From: Prevotella denticola
Lineage (GTDB): Bacteria > Bacteroidota > Bacteroidia > Bacteroidales > Bacteroidaceae
Direction: 5' to 3'
Length of the DNA stretch: 64,000 nt
Assembly: GCF_900454835.1 (NCBI RefSeq)
Contig: NZ_UGTM01000001.1
Span: forward strand, 1,116,501 to 1,180,500
The notes beneath the pieces were generated by a model. It made no database searches. It was not told where the DNA came from and saw only the letters and a program-made list of their open reading frames with translations. The position numbers and the translations under genes were made by a program. Shown in pieces: positions 35,603 through 45,116 of this stretch. Each line of letters starts with the position of its first letter. The stretch's first letter is position 1.

Positions 35603-36035
35603 CTGTTGAGAGTAAGCACCGTTGGTATTGATGGTATTCACCATCGGTGTCAAGACCCGACACGAACGGCATCAGGCATTATAATGCCCGGACAGAAGCA
35701 GTTTGTCCATCGCAGATATGCTTGTGACAGATCAGCCGTAAAATTCTTTTCCTGTCACTTCCGTCACTCTTTAGAAATATATAACGTATTGACGCGCAAC
35801 GTATTCATGAAGAATGTTAAAAATGACAGCAAATCAAAAATAAACTTTTGTTGTAAATAGCCGGCGGTTTTATCCCTATTCTCAGCATCCTACCACTATA
35901 ATTTTCAGAGGTTTTTTATAAATCGAATGAGTTTTGACCCCACAAAATACCTACTGAACCATACTTTCAATTTTTCTTTCGGAAGAGTCTGTGTCTTTAT
36001 AATCTTTAGAAAGCAGGTTTCTCCATACGCAAAAA
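35603..36035. other. Gene-free stretch between rplT and hisS
   Basis: About 430 bp, A/T-rich, with no supportable gene, RNA or repeat. One weak dyad (CACCG...CGGTG) lies near 35620-35650. Confidence 0.5.
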
Positions 36036-36083
36036 AAAGAGTCCTGATACAAACTCAATGCTTGAGTTTCCAGGACTCTTTCT
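36036..36083 (-). terminator. Terminator of the fur-purA-hisS run
   Basis: Near-perfect long stem: AGAGTCCTG with CAGGACTCT, enclosing AAACTCAA/TTGAGTTT, and an 8-T run on the minus strand. It lies about 90 nt beyond the hisS stop. Confidence 0.9.
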
Positions 36084-36169
36084 ATAAAAGTGAATGTTTA
36101 TCGTCTTTATGGGATTGTCGGTCTTGGCATGAAAGGCTTTATCCCTTTACGGCTTTATATACTTGGCTT

Positions 36170-37537
36170 TTATCTCTGCATAATAAGACTTATCATTTCT
36201 TCCGCCGTGACTAACTGCTGATTTCCTGTAGCCATGTCTTTCAGTGTAATCTTGTCTGCCTCTATCTCCGACTCGCCCGCAAGAGCAACAAAACCGATGC
36301 TCTTGGCATTGGCATAGCTCATCTGTTTCTTCATCTTTGCGTTGTCCGGATACATCTCGGCACGAATACCGGCCTGTCGGGCGGCTGCAATGATTGGCAT
36401 ACAATAGGCCGTCTCTTTCTCACCGAAGTTGATGAATAGCAGTTGCGTGCCCTGCACGCTCTCCTTAGGATAGAGATCAAGTGCATTCAGCACATCATAG
36501 ATGCGGTCTGCACCAAAGCTGATACCTACTCCAGACAGTCCCGGCATACCGAATATTCCCGTGAGATTGTCGTAACGGCCGCCACCTGTGATGGATCCGA
36601 TCTGTACATCGAGGGCCTTCACCTCGAAGATGGCGCCGGTGTAATAGTTCAGACCACGTGCCAGGGTAAGGTCAAGCTGAATCTCATTCTTCAGTCCTGA
36701 TGTCTTCAGCATGTCAAGAATGAACCGAGTTTCTTCAACGCCCTTCAGGCCGGTCTCGCTGTCTTTCAGTAATTCGGCAATGACCGCAAGTTTCTCTTCG
36801 TTCGTTCCTTCCAGCTTGATGACAGGCTGCAGCTTCTCAATGGCTTCTTCCGAGATGTTGTTCTCGCGCAATTCAGCATTCACGTTGTCAAGTCCGATCT
36901 TGTCCAGCTTGTCGATGGCAACAGTAATGTCCACGATCTTGTCCTTTTCACCGATAACCTCAGCAATTCCGGTCAGGATCTTCCGGTTGTTTATCTTGAT
37001 CTGTACCCGCACACCAAATTTCGAGAAGACCGTATCGACAATCTGCATTAATTCGACCTCATTCAGCAAAGAGTCAGACCCCACGACATCGGCGTCACAC
37101 TGGTAGAATTCACGGTAACGTCCCTTCTGCGGACGGTCGGCACGCCATACGGGCTGAATCTGATAGCGTTTGAAAGGCAGCTGAAGTTCTTCACGATGCA
37201 TTACGACATAACGTGCGAAAGGTACCGTGAGATCGTAACGTAATCCTTTCTCACAGAGCTTTGTCTGCATCTTGAGCGTGTTGCGTTCTGTCAGCTCGTC
37301 ATCGCTGACAGACTTCAGATAATCTCCAGAATTGAGAATCTTGAAGAGGAGCTTGTCGCCTTCCTCACCATATTTTCCCATGAGCGTATGCAGCGTTTCC
37401 ATAGCCGGGGTTTCAATCTGCTGGAAGCCATAGAGTGCATATACCTGCCTGATAGTATCGAATATATAATTTCTCTTGGCCATCTCCTCGGGACCGAAAT
37501 CGCGTGTTCCTTTGGGGATGGAGGGTTTATTTGCCAT
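36170..37537 (-). CDS. hisS: Histidyl-tRNA synthetase
   Basis: Class II synthetase charging tRNA-His. 455 residues. Motif 1 region with [11 protein letters not shown] and PAMETLHTL, motif 2 [26 protein letters not shown], the His-specific [15 protein letters not shown], and motif 3 [13 protein letters not shown] are all present. A C-terminal anticodon-binding domain starts near residue 335. It follows purA by 99 nt on the same strand. Confidence 0.98.
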   Translation of the reverse strand: MANKPSIPKGTRDFGPEEMAKRNYIFDTIRQVYALYGFQQIETPAMETLHTLMGKYGEEGDKLLFKILNSGDYLKSVSDDELTERNTLKMQTKLCEKGLRYDLTVPFARYVVMHREELQLPFKRYQIQPVWRADRPQKGRYREFYQCDADVVGSDSLLNEVELMQIVDTVFSKFGVRVQIKINNRKILTGIAEVIGEKDKIVDITVAIDKLDKIGLDNVNAELRENNISEEAIEKLQPVIKLEGTNEEKLAVIAELLKDSETGLKGVEETRFILDMLKTSGLKNEIQLDLTLARGLNYYTGAIFEVKALDVQIGSITGGGRYDNLTGIFGMPGLSGVGISFGADRIYDVLNALDLYPKESVQGTQLLFINFGEKETAYCMPIIAAARQAGIRAEMYPDNAKMKKQMSYANAKSIGFVALAGESEIEADKITLKDMATGNQQLVTAEEMISLIMQR

Positions 37538-37636
37538 TTTCTTTCATTTATGTTTAAAGTGATGGAAGAGCCTGTGTGAGAAATGCCATCGCACATTCTC
37601 TCTGCCGCTTATCACCATTTATTCATATTACTTAAA

Positions 37637-38911
37637 TCACAAGACAATTGTCTGCTCACGGTCCGGACCGACAGAAACGATACCGATACGGGTCTCAAGG
37701 AAATCTTCAAGGAAAGCGACATAGTCACAGAATTCCTTTGGAAACTCCTCTGCCGACTTGCATTGTGTCATGTCTTTCTTCCATCCACGGAACTCTTTGT
37801 AGACAGGCTGTACATCATCTATTTCGTAGGGGAAATCCGTCGTCTGTGTGCCATCGGGCAATTTGTAGGCTACACAGGCCTTGATGGTCTCAAAACTGTC
37901 GAGGACATCACTCTTCATCATGATGAGTTCTGTAACACCATCAACCATTACCGAGTAACGGAGCTGGACGAGATCGATCCAGCCGCAACGGCGCTCACGG
38001 CCAGTAACAGCACCATACTCATGTCCAAGGTCACGGATTTTCCTGCCGGTTTCGTCAAAAAGCTCCGTGGGGAAAGGGCCGGAGCCGACACGCGTGCAGT
38101 AGGCTTTCATGATGCCATATACGTTACCTACTTTGTTGGGGCCTATCCCCAGTCCGGTACATGCACCGGCACAGATAGTATTTGATGACGTTACAAAAGG
38201 ATAAGAACCGAAATCGACATCCAGCATTGTTCCCTGCGCACCTTCACAGAGAATGTTTTTTCCGTCACGCAGCAGGTGGTTTATTTCATGTTCGGAATCA
38301 ACAAAACGGAATTCCTTCATGTATTCAATGCCCTCCATCCAAAGTTTTTCCGTCTTTTCAAAATCGTGAAAATCGGTCCATCCAAGTGCTGAAAGCATCT
38401 TCATGTGACGTTCCTTGTGTTCTGCGTATTTACGATCAAAATCACAAAGGATGTCGCCGACCCGCAGACCGTTCCGGCTAACCTTGTCGGTGTAGGTAGG
38501 TCCGATACCTTTACCGGTCGTGCCCACTTTGTCCTTGCCTTTTGCAGCCTCGTATGCACGGTCAAGGATACGGTGCGTAGGCATGATGAGGTGTGCTTTC
38601 TTAGAGATGTGCAGACGTTCTTTCAATGGATGTCCGCTCTTCTCCAGTTCTTTTGCCTCTCCCATGAACAAATCTGGAGCCAGAACCACACCGTTCCCGA
38701 TGATATTCACCTTTCCGCCTTGGAATATACCGGACGGAATGGAACGCAGAACGTATTTCTGTCCTTCGAACTCCAGCGTGTGTCCTGCATTAGGACCTCC
38801 TTGGAAACGAGCCACTACGTCGTAGTGCGGTGTGAGCACATCTACGACCTTTCCTTTACCTTCATCACCCCATTGGAGACCCAACAGGACATCTACTTTA
38901 CCTGTGTTCAT
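37637..38911 (-). CDS. purA: Adenylosuccinate synthetase
   Basis: GTP-dependent joining of IMP and aspartate, the first committed step to AMP. 424 residues. GLQWGDEGKGKVVD (P-loop like) and GGPNAGHTL at the N terminus, GTTGKGIGPTYTDK, and the C-terminal GTP-binding signatures are intact. It lies 6 nt after the Fur-type regulator gene, so translation is likely coupled. Confidence 0.98.
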   Translation of the reverse strand: MNTGKVDVLLGLQWGDEGKGKVVDVLTPHYDVVARFQGGPNAGHTLEFEGQKYVLRSIPSGIFQGGKVNIIGNGVVLAPDLFMGEAKELEKSGHPLKERLHISKKAHLIMPTHRILDRAYEAAKGKDKVGTTGKGIGPTYTDKVSRNGLRVGDILCDFDRKYAEHKERHMKMLSALGWTDFHDFEKTEKLWMEGIEYMKEFRFVDSEHEINHLLRDGKNILCEGAQGTMLDVDFGSYPFVTSSNTICAGACTGLGIGPNKVGNVYGIMKAYCTRVGSGPFPTELFDETGRKIRDLGHEYGAVTGRERRCGWIDLVQLRYSVMVDGVTELIMMKSDVLDSFETIKACVAYKLPDGTQTTDFPYEIDDVQPVYKEFRGWKKDMTQCKSAEEFPKEFCDYVAFLEDFLETRIGIVSVGPDREQTIVL

Positions 38912-38917
38912 TTGCTT

Positions 38918-39415
38918 TTATGTGAGTTTTTTACCTTGCCTCTTAGCTATTGTCTTGCTTTTCTGACGTGAAAGGACAGTCTGACAGCGTGAGCAGATTC
39001 CATATATATATAAGGAAAAACCATCCCTGCGGAACCGGTGGAACTTCGTGTTGCTGATCGCATCTGCAATCTCCGGTGATTCAATCTCTGTAACAGTTCC
39101 ACACACAGTACAAATCTGATGGATATGATCCTCATTATCATAGCATGCTTCATATTTGGTCTGACCGATGAAACGATGCCTGACGACGAGACGCAACTCT
39201 ATGAAAAGCCGCATCGTATTGTAGAGTGTGGCACGCGAAACCCGGAAGTTTCTTGTTTCCAGCTCCTTGCCAAGCTCTTCCAAGGAGAAATGTCCTCCCA
39301 TATCATACACCGCATCCAGAATGGCATAACGCTCTGACGTCTTGCGATGATTATTTGCTTCGAGGTATTCATCCAGAATATCCCGAACTCTCTTTTTGAC
39401 TATGTCTTTAGTCAC
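38918..39415 (-). CDS. fur: Fur-family metalloregulator
   Basis: 165 residues from a GTG at 39415. The ATG-initiated longer frame would begin upstream of the promoter -7 box at 39437-39444, so it cannot be the start. Fur layout: an N-terminal winged helix (HRKTSERYAILDAV, FRVSRATLYNTMRLF) and a metal/dimerisation domain with HIHQICTVCGTVTEI and the second CxxC in YGICSRCQ, the structural zinc site. The C-terminal 15 residues are Lys/Arg-rich. It may sense iron, but zinc or peroxide Fur homologues share these features. First gene of fur-purA-hisS. Confidence 0.9.
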   Translation of the reverse strand: MTKDIVKKRVRDILDEYLEANNHRKTSERYAILDAVYDMGGHFSLEELGKELETRNFRVSRATLYNTMRLFIELRLVVRHRFIGQTKYEACYDNEDHIHQICTVCGTVTEIESPEIADAISNTKFHRFRRDGFSLYIYGICSRCQTVLSRQKSKTIAKRQGKKLT

Positions 39416-39436
39416 TGCTAACTGATTAAATTCGCA

Positions 39437-39444
39437 CAAAGATA
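39437..39444 (-). promoter_or_regulatory. -7 box of the fur-purA-hisS operon
   Basis: Minus-strand TATCTTTG followed by TGC. It lies 21 nt upstream of the GTG start and decides the start of the Fur gene. Confidence 0.75.
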
Positions 39445-39661
39445 CCAATTTTTGACTATATAACGATTGTGTGGCAATAAAAAATAAGTTAAATATACAG
39501 GCGGACTCCATGCTGCATCCTCCGGTATTGCGAGTCACCTAAATTGATTGGAAGACATCTTCGTGGAATCTGTGAAAGAGTTCGGTTTCAGAAAATATCC
39601 AAGGCATCAATGTAATGAGTACAAATTCCGGCTCACGTAAAGGTGGCCGGCATAGAAATAT

Positions 39662-39691
39662 AAAAAGGACTCACGGAATCGAGAGTCCTTT
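39662..39691 (-). terminator. Terminator of tRNA-Cys
   Basis: Minus-strand AAAGGACTC pairs with GAGTCCTTT around a 10-nt loop, followed by T. It directly follows the tRNA. Confidence 0.85.
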
Positions 39692-39696
39692 ACTTG

Positions 39697-39767
39697 AGGT
39701 GCCTAGCGGAATCGAACCGCTCTACATGGTTTTGCAGACCATTGCCTAACCTCCCGGCCCAAGCACC
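39697..39767 (-). tRNA. tRNA-Cys (GCA)
   Basis: A 71-nt cloverleaf on the minus strand. The acceptor GGTGCTT pairs with AGGCACC with one G-U, and the discriminator is U, as required for Cys. The anticodon loop CTGCAAA gives GCA. CCA is not encoded. Confidence 0.97.
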
Positions 39768-39791
39768 ATAGCTGTTTTGATTTTGCGAGTG

Positions 39792-39822
39792 CAAAGATAA
39801 TCAATAAATTCTGTCTGGCAAA
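39792..39822 (-). promoter_or_regulatory. Promoter of tRNA-Cys
   Basis: Minus-strand TTTG (39819-39822), 19-nt spacer, TATCTTTG (39792-39799), followed by CAC. It ends about 25 nt from the tRNA. Confidence 0.85.
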
Positions 39823-39947
39823 ACATTTCACAGACTTTTTTAAAAAAGACTATACGGATTCTATCGGGACACGTCTCAATACAGTTCCAAGAGCCATAAG
39901 GCAAGCAGATGGATGTAAAGAACGACAGAAAGGCCACCCAGGACAAT

Positions 39948-40133
39948 CTACTTGAAACAGACAGGCCTCTTACGTCCTTTCAATTTCTGCTTCGCCTTCA
40001 GCTGGTCGTGCAAGGCACAGCCTGCACACCCATGACAAGGGTCACTTGCCGAACGAAAGGCCTGCCATATCCGATAGACGACATAACCGAAGGCGGAAAG
40101 GAGCACAATGACCAAGACAACGTACTGCCACAT
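39948..40133 (-). CDS. FeoB-associated Cys-rich membrane peptide
   Basis: 61 residues: one membrane helix (about 3-24), then DPCHGCAGCALHDQLKAK, whose Cx2Cx2C pattern is that of the FeoB-associated Cys-rich family, and a basic tail. Members lie beside feoB and are thought to assist ferrous iron uptake. No feoA or feoB is in the window, though a Fur-type gene lies 530 nt downstream. It could act with a feoB elsewhere. Its start at 40133 is 18 nt beyond the end of the DUF1232 gene. Confidence 0.82.
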   Translation of the reverse strand: MWQYVVLVIVLLSAFGYVVYRIWQAFRSASDPCHGCAGCALHDQLKAKQKLKGRKRPVCFK

Positions 40134-40151
40134 ACAGACCTCCTTTCAATA

Positions 40152-40559
40152 TCAGACCGGCGTGTCTGTCGGATTATCCGCAAAAAGATCCTCTGTGAAG
40201 TTGATTTCATCATCGTCAAACCACTTCGACAGTTTCCCCCGCGCTTTCCCCTTCATCTCTTCGTCAACCGAAGTCCACACCTTTCCCAATGCATAGAGCA
40301 GAACGGTGAGGTCATCGCCCAGTCCCGCAATGGGAATAGCATCCGGCACGACATCAAGCGGCGAAATAAGGTAGCCCAGCGCACCGATGATGACAGCCTT
40401 GTCCTTCAACGAGACCTTGTCACTTTGTATCAGGTAGTACAGAATCAATGCCACGTAGACCAGCTTTGCGCCAGCACGTTTCGCGATGCGCTGTATCTTC
40501 TCTATGAAGCTCTGCTGGGAGAACTTGTCCTTGTATTTCTGCAAATCAGGTAAATCCAT
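40152..40559 (-). CDS. DUF1232 (YkvA-type) small membrane protein
   Basis: 135 residues from the ATG at 40559, chosen because the upstream extension lies in the neighbouring gene. A hydrophobic central part (about 40-90) contains the family signature LGYLISPLDVVPDAIPIAGLGDDLTVL, followed by an acidic C terminus (FDDDEINFTEDLF). DUF1232 proteins occur widely beside membrane and stress genes, but function is unknown. It ends 18 nt before the FeoB-associated peptide and follows another membrane protein by 22 nt, so the three may form one transcript. Confidence 0.85.
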   Translation of the reverse strand: MDLPDLQKYKDKFSQQSFIEKIQRIAKRAGAKLVYVALILYYLIQSDKVSLKDKAVIIGALGYLISPLDVVPDAIPIAGLGDDLTVLLYALGKVWTSVDEEMKGKARGKLSKWFDDDEINFTEDLFADNPTDTPV

Positions 40560-40581
40560 ACAATCTTTACAATTAAGATAA

Positions 40582-41034
40582 TCACTTGAAAGCCAGCACA
40601 CAGTCAACATATTCCTTAACCGTCGGGTAATCACGGTTGACACGGCGTATCCTGTTGCGGACCCATGCCTTCATCAGAATTCTGTATATAAGAAACAGCA
40701 CCAGTCCCACGGCAATGGCAGCAAGCACATTCCATACTCCTTTGAAAGGCAAAGAAGTATCCGGGAAAGCAGACAGTACCAGTATCGGCAGACAAAGCAG
40801 GATGCCGGCAACCGTATAGCGTGACCGCTCCGTCCCCTCACTGTCCAAGGCTGCCTGGTAATCAAAGAGATAGTCGGAAAGGACTTCTTCATTCACGCCG
40901 GCAGGCATCTGCGGAAAGCCCATCTCGTCCTTATGGTTTCTGATCCGGTTTTCTACCGTATGCTGGAAATCGTCCAGCACAGTAACATATTGCTCTTCTA
41001 AATCTTTCATGCACGTGTAAGTTTTATAATCCAT
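40582..41034 (-). CDS. Uncharacterised two-helix membrane protein
   Basis: 150 residues. The N-terminal third is charged and likely helical (DLEEQYVTVLDDFQHTVENRIRN region), followed by two adjacent membrane helices (about 73-90 and 98-117) and a basic end. No family recognised. An alternative ATG at 41010 (MKDLEEQYV) fits equally well. It begins 78 nt beyond the 3' end of rnpB and precedes the DUF1232 gene on the same strand. Confidence 0.65.
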   Translation of the reverse strand: MDYKTYTCMKDLEEQYVTVLDDFQHTVENRIRNHKDEMGFPQMPAGVNEEVLSDYLFDYQAALDSEGTERSRYTVAGILLCLPILVLSAFPDTSLPFKGVWNVLAAIAVGLVLFLIYRILMKAWVRNRIRRVNRDYPTVKEYVDCVLAFK

Positions 41035-41111
41035 GAAGGACGTTTCCCCCGCTTCATCATCTTCAACATAGAAGACTGTACAGAGAAGGGTATGTATAAG
41101 AAAAAAATAAA

Positions 41112-41496
41112 GCAGTGCCCCTGTAAGCCGGGTTCCGTCTCTTCCTCATCTTTCGATAATAGGAAGATGCCTGTCATTTATCTAATTTGCAGGTCACCCT
41201 GCAACTCAAGCATTCTACCCTCCGTTGTGCTTGCGCTCGGGCGGGCAGCCCTCAGACAACGGTTTACATGAACTTGCAGCTCCTGAACGGCACAGCCAGA
41301 CGGTCGCCCGTCTGCCGGTGGTCTCTTACACCACCTTCTCACCCTTACCATCCCGGCGGGACGGCGGTTATTTTCTTCTGCCTACATCTACTGTCACCAA
41401 TAGCTTCTATTTTCGGAAGCAGGATGCCCTTTGCTGCCCGGACTTTCCTCTCGCATCCATTACAGACACCAGCGACAGAGCCGGGACACTGCCTTA
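41112..41496 (-). ncRNA. rnpB: RNase P RNA (type A)
   Basis: The catalytic RNA that removes 5' leaders from pre-tRNA. On the minus strand it shows GAGAGGAAAGTCCGGGC near the 5' end (about 41435-41451), AGATAAATGACAGGC near the 3' end, and GACGGAACCCGGCTTAC at the 3' end, the conserved P4 and neighbouring blocks. The ends pair as helix P1: the 10 nt at 41483-41492 with those at 41112-41121, with one U-G. A T run (TTTATTTTTTT) follows P1 directly. Boundaries are good to a few bases. Confidence 0.95.
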
Positions 41497-41505
41497 TTGT
41501 GGGTA

Positions 41506-41536
41506 CAAAGATAATGGAAAACATGGAAAAAGCAAA
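41506..41536 (-). promoter_or_regulatory. Promoter of rnpB
   Basis: Minus-strand TTTG (41533-41536), 19-nt spacer, TATCTTTG (41506-41513), followed by TAC. The predicted start is about 7 nt further on and agrees with the RNA's 5' end. Confidence 0.88.
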
Positions 41537-42361
41537 ATTTTTCCTCGGTAATCTAAGCAAAATGTATTCAAACATGATGTGAGAAGAATAAAGTGTACAG
41601 TATATCCTCCTTTTTCGTCTCTCCATCGTCTGCTCCAGATGTTTCTGAATGACACATGAGACATACATACCGGTCATCACCAAAGGAAATGAGGATAAAA
41701 CGCTTTTCGCTTTTAAAAAGGGTACGAAAGGTGCTCTCCATTGAATGTGTGGACAGCCGTTGTGCAGAGTATATGGCTTTAACGTGAAAGACCGGTCGTT
41801 AACTGATTCCATATATCTCCCCTTCCTGCACTTACATTTTCCTGAATGCTGCCCGATAAAAACTTTAGCAGTAGCCTTTCCATGCATAATCTCTTTTTTA
41901 AAGAGATAAATCCACATTGTTTTCGAGGAAGTATGCCCCTGACCAGAATAAGTCATGCCGGAGTCAATTCTTTATCAGCTACAAGCTGCACGTCCCGGCA
42001 ATAAATGACAAGGAGTGGGCCGTCAACACGGCTGGTGTCTGCCGACAACACAGTAAGTGACGGGCATCAGCACATCCGCAGGGAAGGCCGGTTCATTCCT
42101 GTCGATATGGCGTACAGCAAGACGCTGAAAACTGACTTACACGGGAATGTCTGCCGGACAGCACTGATAATTATTCGGGGGGCGGGTAATGCAGATATGC
42201 AATGCCGGAATCTGCCGGACATTATAAACCTCCGCTTTATTTCCTGTCCATACCTTTAACGGAAGAACAAGAAATAGATGTATCTGATATGCCATTTTTC
42301 CATCAGCAGATCAGATACACCTTATATTATTCTATCATATTCAGTTCAACTGGTCCGAACA
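41537..42361. other. Gene-free stretch with dispersed element copy B
   Basis: About 820 bp between rnpB and cydB. Besides the dispersed element (about 41885-42250) no gene is supported; 41537-41884 shows nothing recognisable, and 42260-42361 lies beyond the cydB 3' end. Confidence 0.6.
41885..42250 (+). repeat. Dispersed ~360-bp element, copy B
   Basis: Homologous to the reverse complement of 18990-19350 over its whole length. In one aligned 60-base block (42032-42091) I count 51 identical bases. The core CCGTCAACACGGCTGGTGTC is unchanged. An ORF at 42005-42259 keeps the frame seen in copy A (STRLVSADN...GRFIP), but it lacks a convincing start and its end falls outside the shared part. Confidence 0.85.
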
Positions 42362-43504
42362 CTAATAGGCATGGTCATCCTCCGCAATTTCCTTGCGGTC
42401 GATTGCCTTTCTGTCAATGGCCCGCCAGGCATAGACAATGTATGCCAGGACAAACGGAACAAGGAAGCTGACGTAGAACATGGCCTTGAGCGTGAACTCG
42501 CTTGACGAGCTGTTCTGTATGGTCAGCGAACTTTGGAGGTCGGCCGTCGACGGATAGTAAGCCGTGTTGTTCCATCCCGCAATAAGAAAAAGAACAAGAA
42601 TCACGAGTACGACACCGATGCCGGCAGGCCAGATGCCACGGACATAATCAGGCTTGAGGACGGTCCTGACAATTCCAAACAACAACAACACAACGCCTGC
42701 AAGAAGAACGACAGCCAGCGGCCACATAGTCAGGAGATTGTTCAGATACTTCATAGGCTCCATCACGATCACTCCGGCCTCGTTGACCGCATAACCGTCG
42801 CCCAGCAGGACTACGGCAAGGAAAGGAAGGAAGAAGAAAAGAAACAGCACCGTATTGACAAACAGCTGCCTACGAATACGTCCACGGACAATGTCGTCAT
42901 CCACATTATTATTGATATACAGCGTACCGAGGATGCGTGCAAGGAAGACAACAGAGACACCGAAGACGACTACCCACGGATTGAGCAGAACATCCAGTCC
43001 GCGCGAACCGTTTGCCCAGTGAGAGATGACAGGCTGCATGGCATCGGTGATGTTCCCTTTCTCTATGATAAAGTTGGAACCCGTGAAGAAAGTCGCCACA
43101 GCCCCGCCCAGCAGCAGCGGACCAAGAATGCCGTTGATGACCAGACATACCTGGAAGGTGCGGACACCGAAAAGGTTGCCTGCCTTATTCTGAAATTCAT
43201 AACTGACAGCCTGGATAATGAATGTGAACAGTATCAGCAGCCACACCCAATAGGCACTGCCGAAACTCGTGCTGTAAAACAACGGAAATGAAGCAAAGAA
43301 TGCTCCGCCGAATGTGACAAGTGTGGTGAACGTGAACTCCCACTTGCGTCCCGTCGAATTGACGAGCAGTCGACGTTCCTCCGGCGTCTTTCCTAACTGG
43401 AATATCATGGAATTCGCTCCCTGTACGAAGAGCAGGAAGACGAGTAATGCACCTAACAGCGAGATGATGAACCACCAGTAATGTTGCAGAAAATCGTATG
43501 TCAT
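42362..43504 (-). CDS. cydB: Cytochrome bd oxidase subunit II
   Basis: 380 residues with eight or more membrane helices, starting YDFLQHYWWFIISLLGALLVFLLFVQGAN, the CydB N terminus. Pairs with CydA as the quinol oxidase that reduces oxygen at low concentration, giving anaerobes tolerance to oxygen. The start overlaps the cydA stop by 4 nt (ATGA), so translation is coupled. It ends at 42362, about 110 bp from the dispersed element. Confidence 0.95.
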   Translation of the reverse strand: MTYDFLQHYWWFIISLLGALLVFLLFVQGANSMIFQLGKTPEERRLLVNSTGRKWEFTFTTLVTFGGAFFASFPLFYSTSFGSAYWVWLLILFTFIIQAVSYEFQNKAGNLFGVRTFQVCLVINGILGPLLLGGAVATFFTGSNFIIEKGNITDAMQPVISHWANGSRGLDVLLNPWVVVFGVSVVFLARILGTLYINNNVDDDIVRGRIRRQLFVNTVLFLFFFLPFLAVVLLGDGYAVNEAGVIVMEPMKYLNNLLTMWPLAVVLLAGVVLLLFGIVRTVLKPDYVRGIWPAGIGVVLVILVLFLIAGWNNTAYYPSTADLQSSLTIQNSSSSEFTLKAMFYVSFLVPFVLAYIVYAWRAIDRKAIDRKEIAEDDHAY

Positions 43505-45036
43505 AGTTCTGGTCCTTTCTTGATTTGCTTACACATGATACTTATCTCCACTGCCAGCATTGCGGTGAAGAGAACGAGGAAGAGGAAGAAGGTGAATGCG
43601 ATGCCGCCGCTTGAGAGGTCGCTTACCGCTGCCCATGTGGGAAGCATATCCTGGATTGTCCAGGGCTGGCGACCGAACTCTGCCACAAGCCATCCGCTCT
43701 CACTGGCAATATAAGCCAGAGGTATCAGCACAATGCCCAGTATCTGCAGCCAGCGGGGACGGGTAATGTCCTTCCTGTAAACGATGAAGAGCATGACGGC
43801 AAACACAAGGATGAAAAGTCCCCCCAGGCCAACCATGATACGGAAGGCCCAGAAGTTCACGGGAATGAACGGCACCAGCTGTCCGGCATCCTTGATATAG
43901 CCGTAACCGAAATACTTCATGTCGCGTTCCAGAATCTTCCGGTTGGCATCCTTGTTCTTTCCGGCACGGAAGTCCCTGAGAGCCTGAATGGCATTGCGGC
44001 CACGCTCCTGCTTCTCTTTCAAAGAAGGTTCTTTCGTCCCATCAGCTTTCTGGTAGCCGTTGATTACGTCTCTTACACCTGGGACAAAACCATGGGAATC
44101 GTGCGTTGCAAGGAGAGAGAGCAGGTTGGGAACAGCCATCCGCATGGGTGGTTCGGCATCTGTCATATAATCCGGCTGCCTGAAAGGATCGACCAAGGCT
44201 ACGCCCGTAAGTCCCTGACCAGTACCGCCCTCATAGAGAGCCTCCATGGCTGCGAGCTTCATGGGCTGCGTCTGTGCAACCATATAAGCGGAGTTGTCAC
44301 CCGTGAGAGCTGTCAGCAAAGAGGCTGCAAGACCGACGACAGATCCGATCTTTACACTTTGCATGGCCAGTTCCGTATGACGCTTGCGGAGCAGATACCA
44401 GCAGCCCACGCCGACGGTGAACGCTGCTCCCAGCACCCACGCAGAAGTGACAGTGTGCGTGAATTTGTCGATGGCAAACGGACTCAGAGCCACATCCAGG
44501 AATGACGTCATCTCATTGCGCATTGTTTCCGGATTGAAAGTGCAGCCGACAGGATACTGCATCCATGCGTTGGCCACGAGAATCCACCATGCAGAAATAG
44601 TAGCTCCCAGCCCTGTGAGCCATGTGGAAGCAAGATGGAAACCCGCTGACACCTTGTTCCAGCCGAAGAACATCACGGCGACGAAGGTCGACTCCATGAA
44701 GAAAGCCAGGATTCCCTCGATGGCAAGCGGGGCACCGAAAATATCGCCGACGAACCAGGAATAGTTGCTCCAGTTCGTTCCGAACTCGAACTCGAGGATG
44801 ATGCCGGTGGCGACCCCCATGGCAAAGTTGATGCCGAACAACCGCTGCCAGAAGCGGGCGGCCATACGCCAGAACTCCTTCCGGGTGCGATAATAACAAG
44901 TTTCCATGATTCCCATGATGACCGCCAGACCCAGCGTCAAGGGAACGAAAAGCCAGTGATAGATGGCTGTCAGTGCAAACTGCGCACGCGACCAGTCAAC
45001 TGTTCCTGGATCAATGGTTAAGAGTAGGTTTTCCAT
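43501..45036 (-). CDS. cydA: Cytochrome bd oxidase subunit I
   Basis: 511 residues. Carries the three haems and the quinol site. The N-terminal RAQFALTAIYHWLFVPLTLG holds the first haem His, and SESGWLVAEFGRQPWTIQ is the conserved periplasmic signature. The periplasmic Q loop is short (the region after QPMKLAAMEALYE), close to the usual Bacteroidota form. It lies 80 nt after the DUF4492 gene and overlaps cydB. Confidence 0.97.
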   Translation of the reverse strand: MENLLLTIDPGTVDWSRAQFALTAIYHWLFVPLTLGLAVIMGIMETCYYRTRKEFWRMAARFWQRLFGINFAMGVATGIILEFEFGTNWSNYSWFVGDIFGAPLAIEGILAFFMESTFVAVMFFGWNKVSAGFHLASTWLTGLGATISAWWILVANAWMQYPVGCTFNPETMRNEMTSFLDVALSPFAIDKFTHTVTSAWVLGAAFTVGVGCWYLLRKRHTELAMQSVKIGSVVGLAASLLTALTGDNSAYMVAQTQPMKLAAMEALYEGGTGQGLTGVALVDPFRQPDYMTDAEPPMRMAVPNLLSLLATHDSHGFVPGVRDVINGYQKADGTKEPSLKEKQERGRNAIQALRDFRAGKNKDANRKILERDMKYFGYGYIKDAGQLVPFIPVNFWAFRIMVGLGGLFILVFAVMLFIVYRKDITRPRWLQILGIVLIPLAYIASESGWLVAEFGRQPWTIQDMLPTWAAVSDLSSGGIAFTFFLFLVLFTAMLAVEISIMCKQIKKGPEL

Positions 45037-45116
45037 TGTTTTCTGTTATTTGTTTAAAAGTTAAGAATTGAATGTCCTTCTATCAGCGTGAAGGGAAGGA
45101 TCCGCCTGCGTATGCG

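Noticed and set aside
41187..41956. ORFs on both strands across 41187-41956
   Set aside because: The stretch up to 41496 is rnpB; the ORFs are chance openings in a structured RNA and the gene-free DNA beyond it.
42533..43291. 252-codon plus-strand ORF opposite cydB
   Set aside because: Translates the complement of membrane helices into charged low-complexity sequence; cydB is certain.
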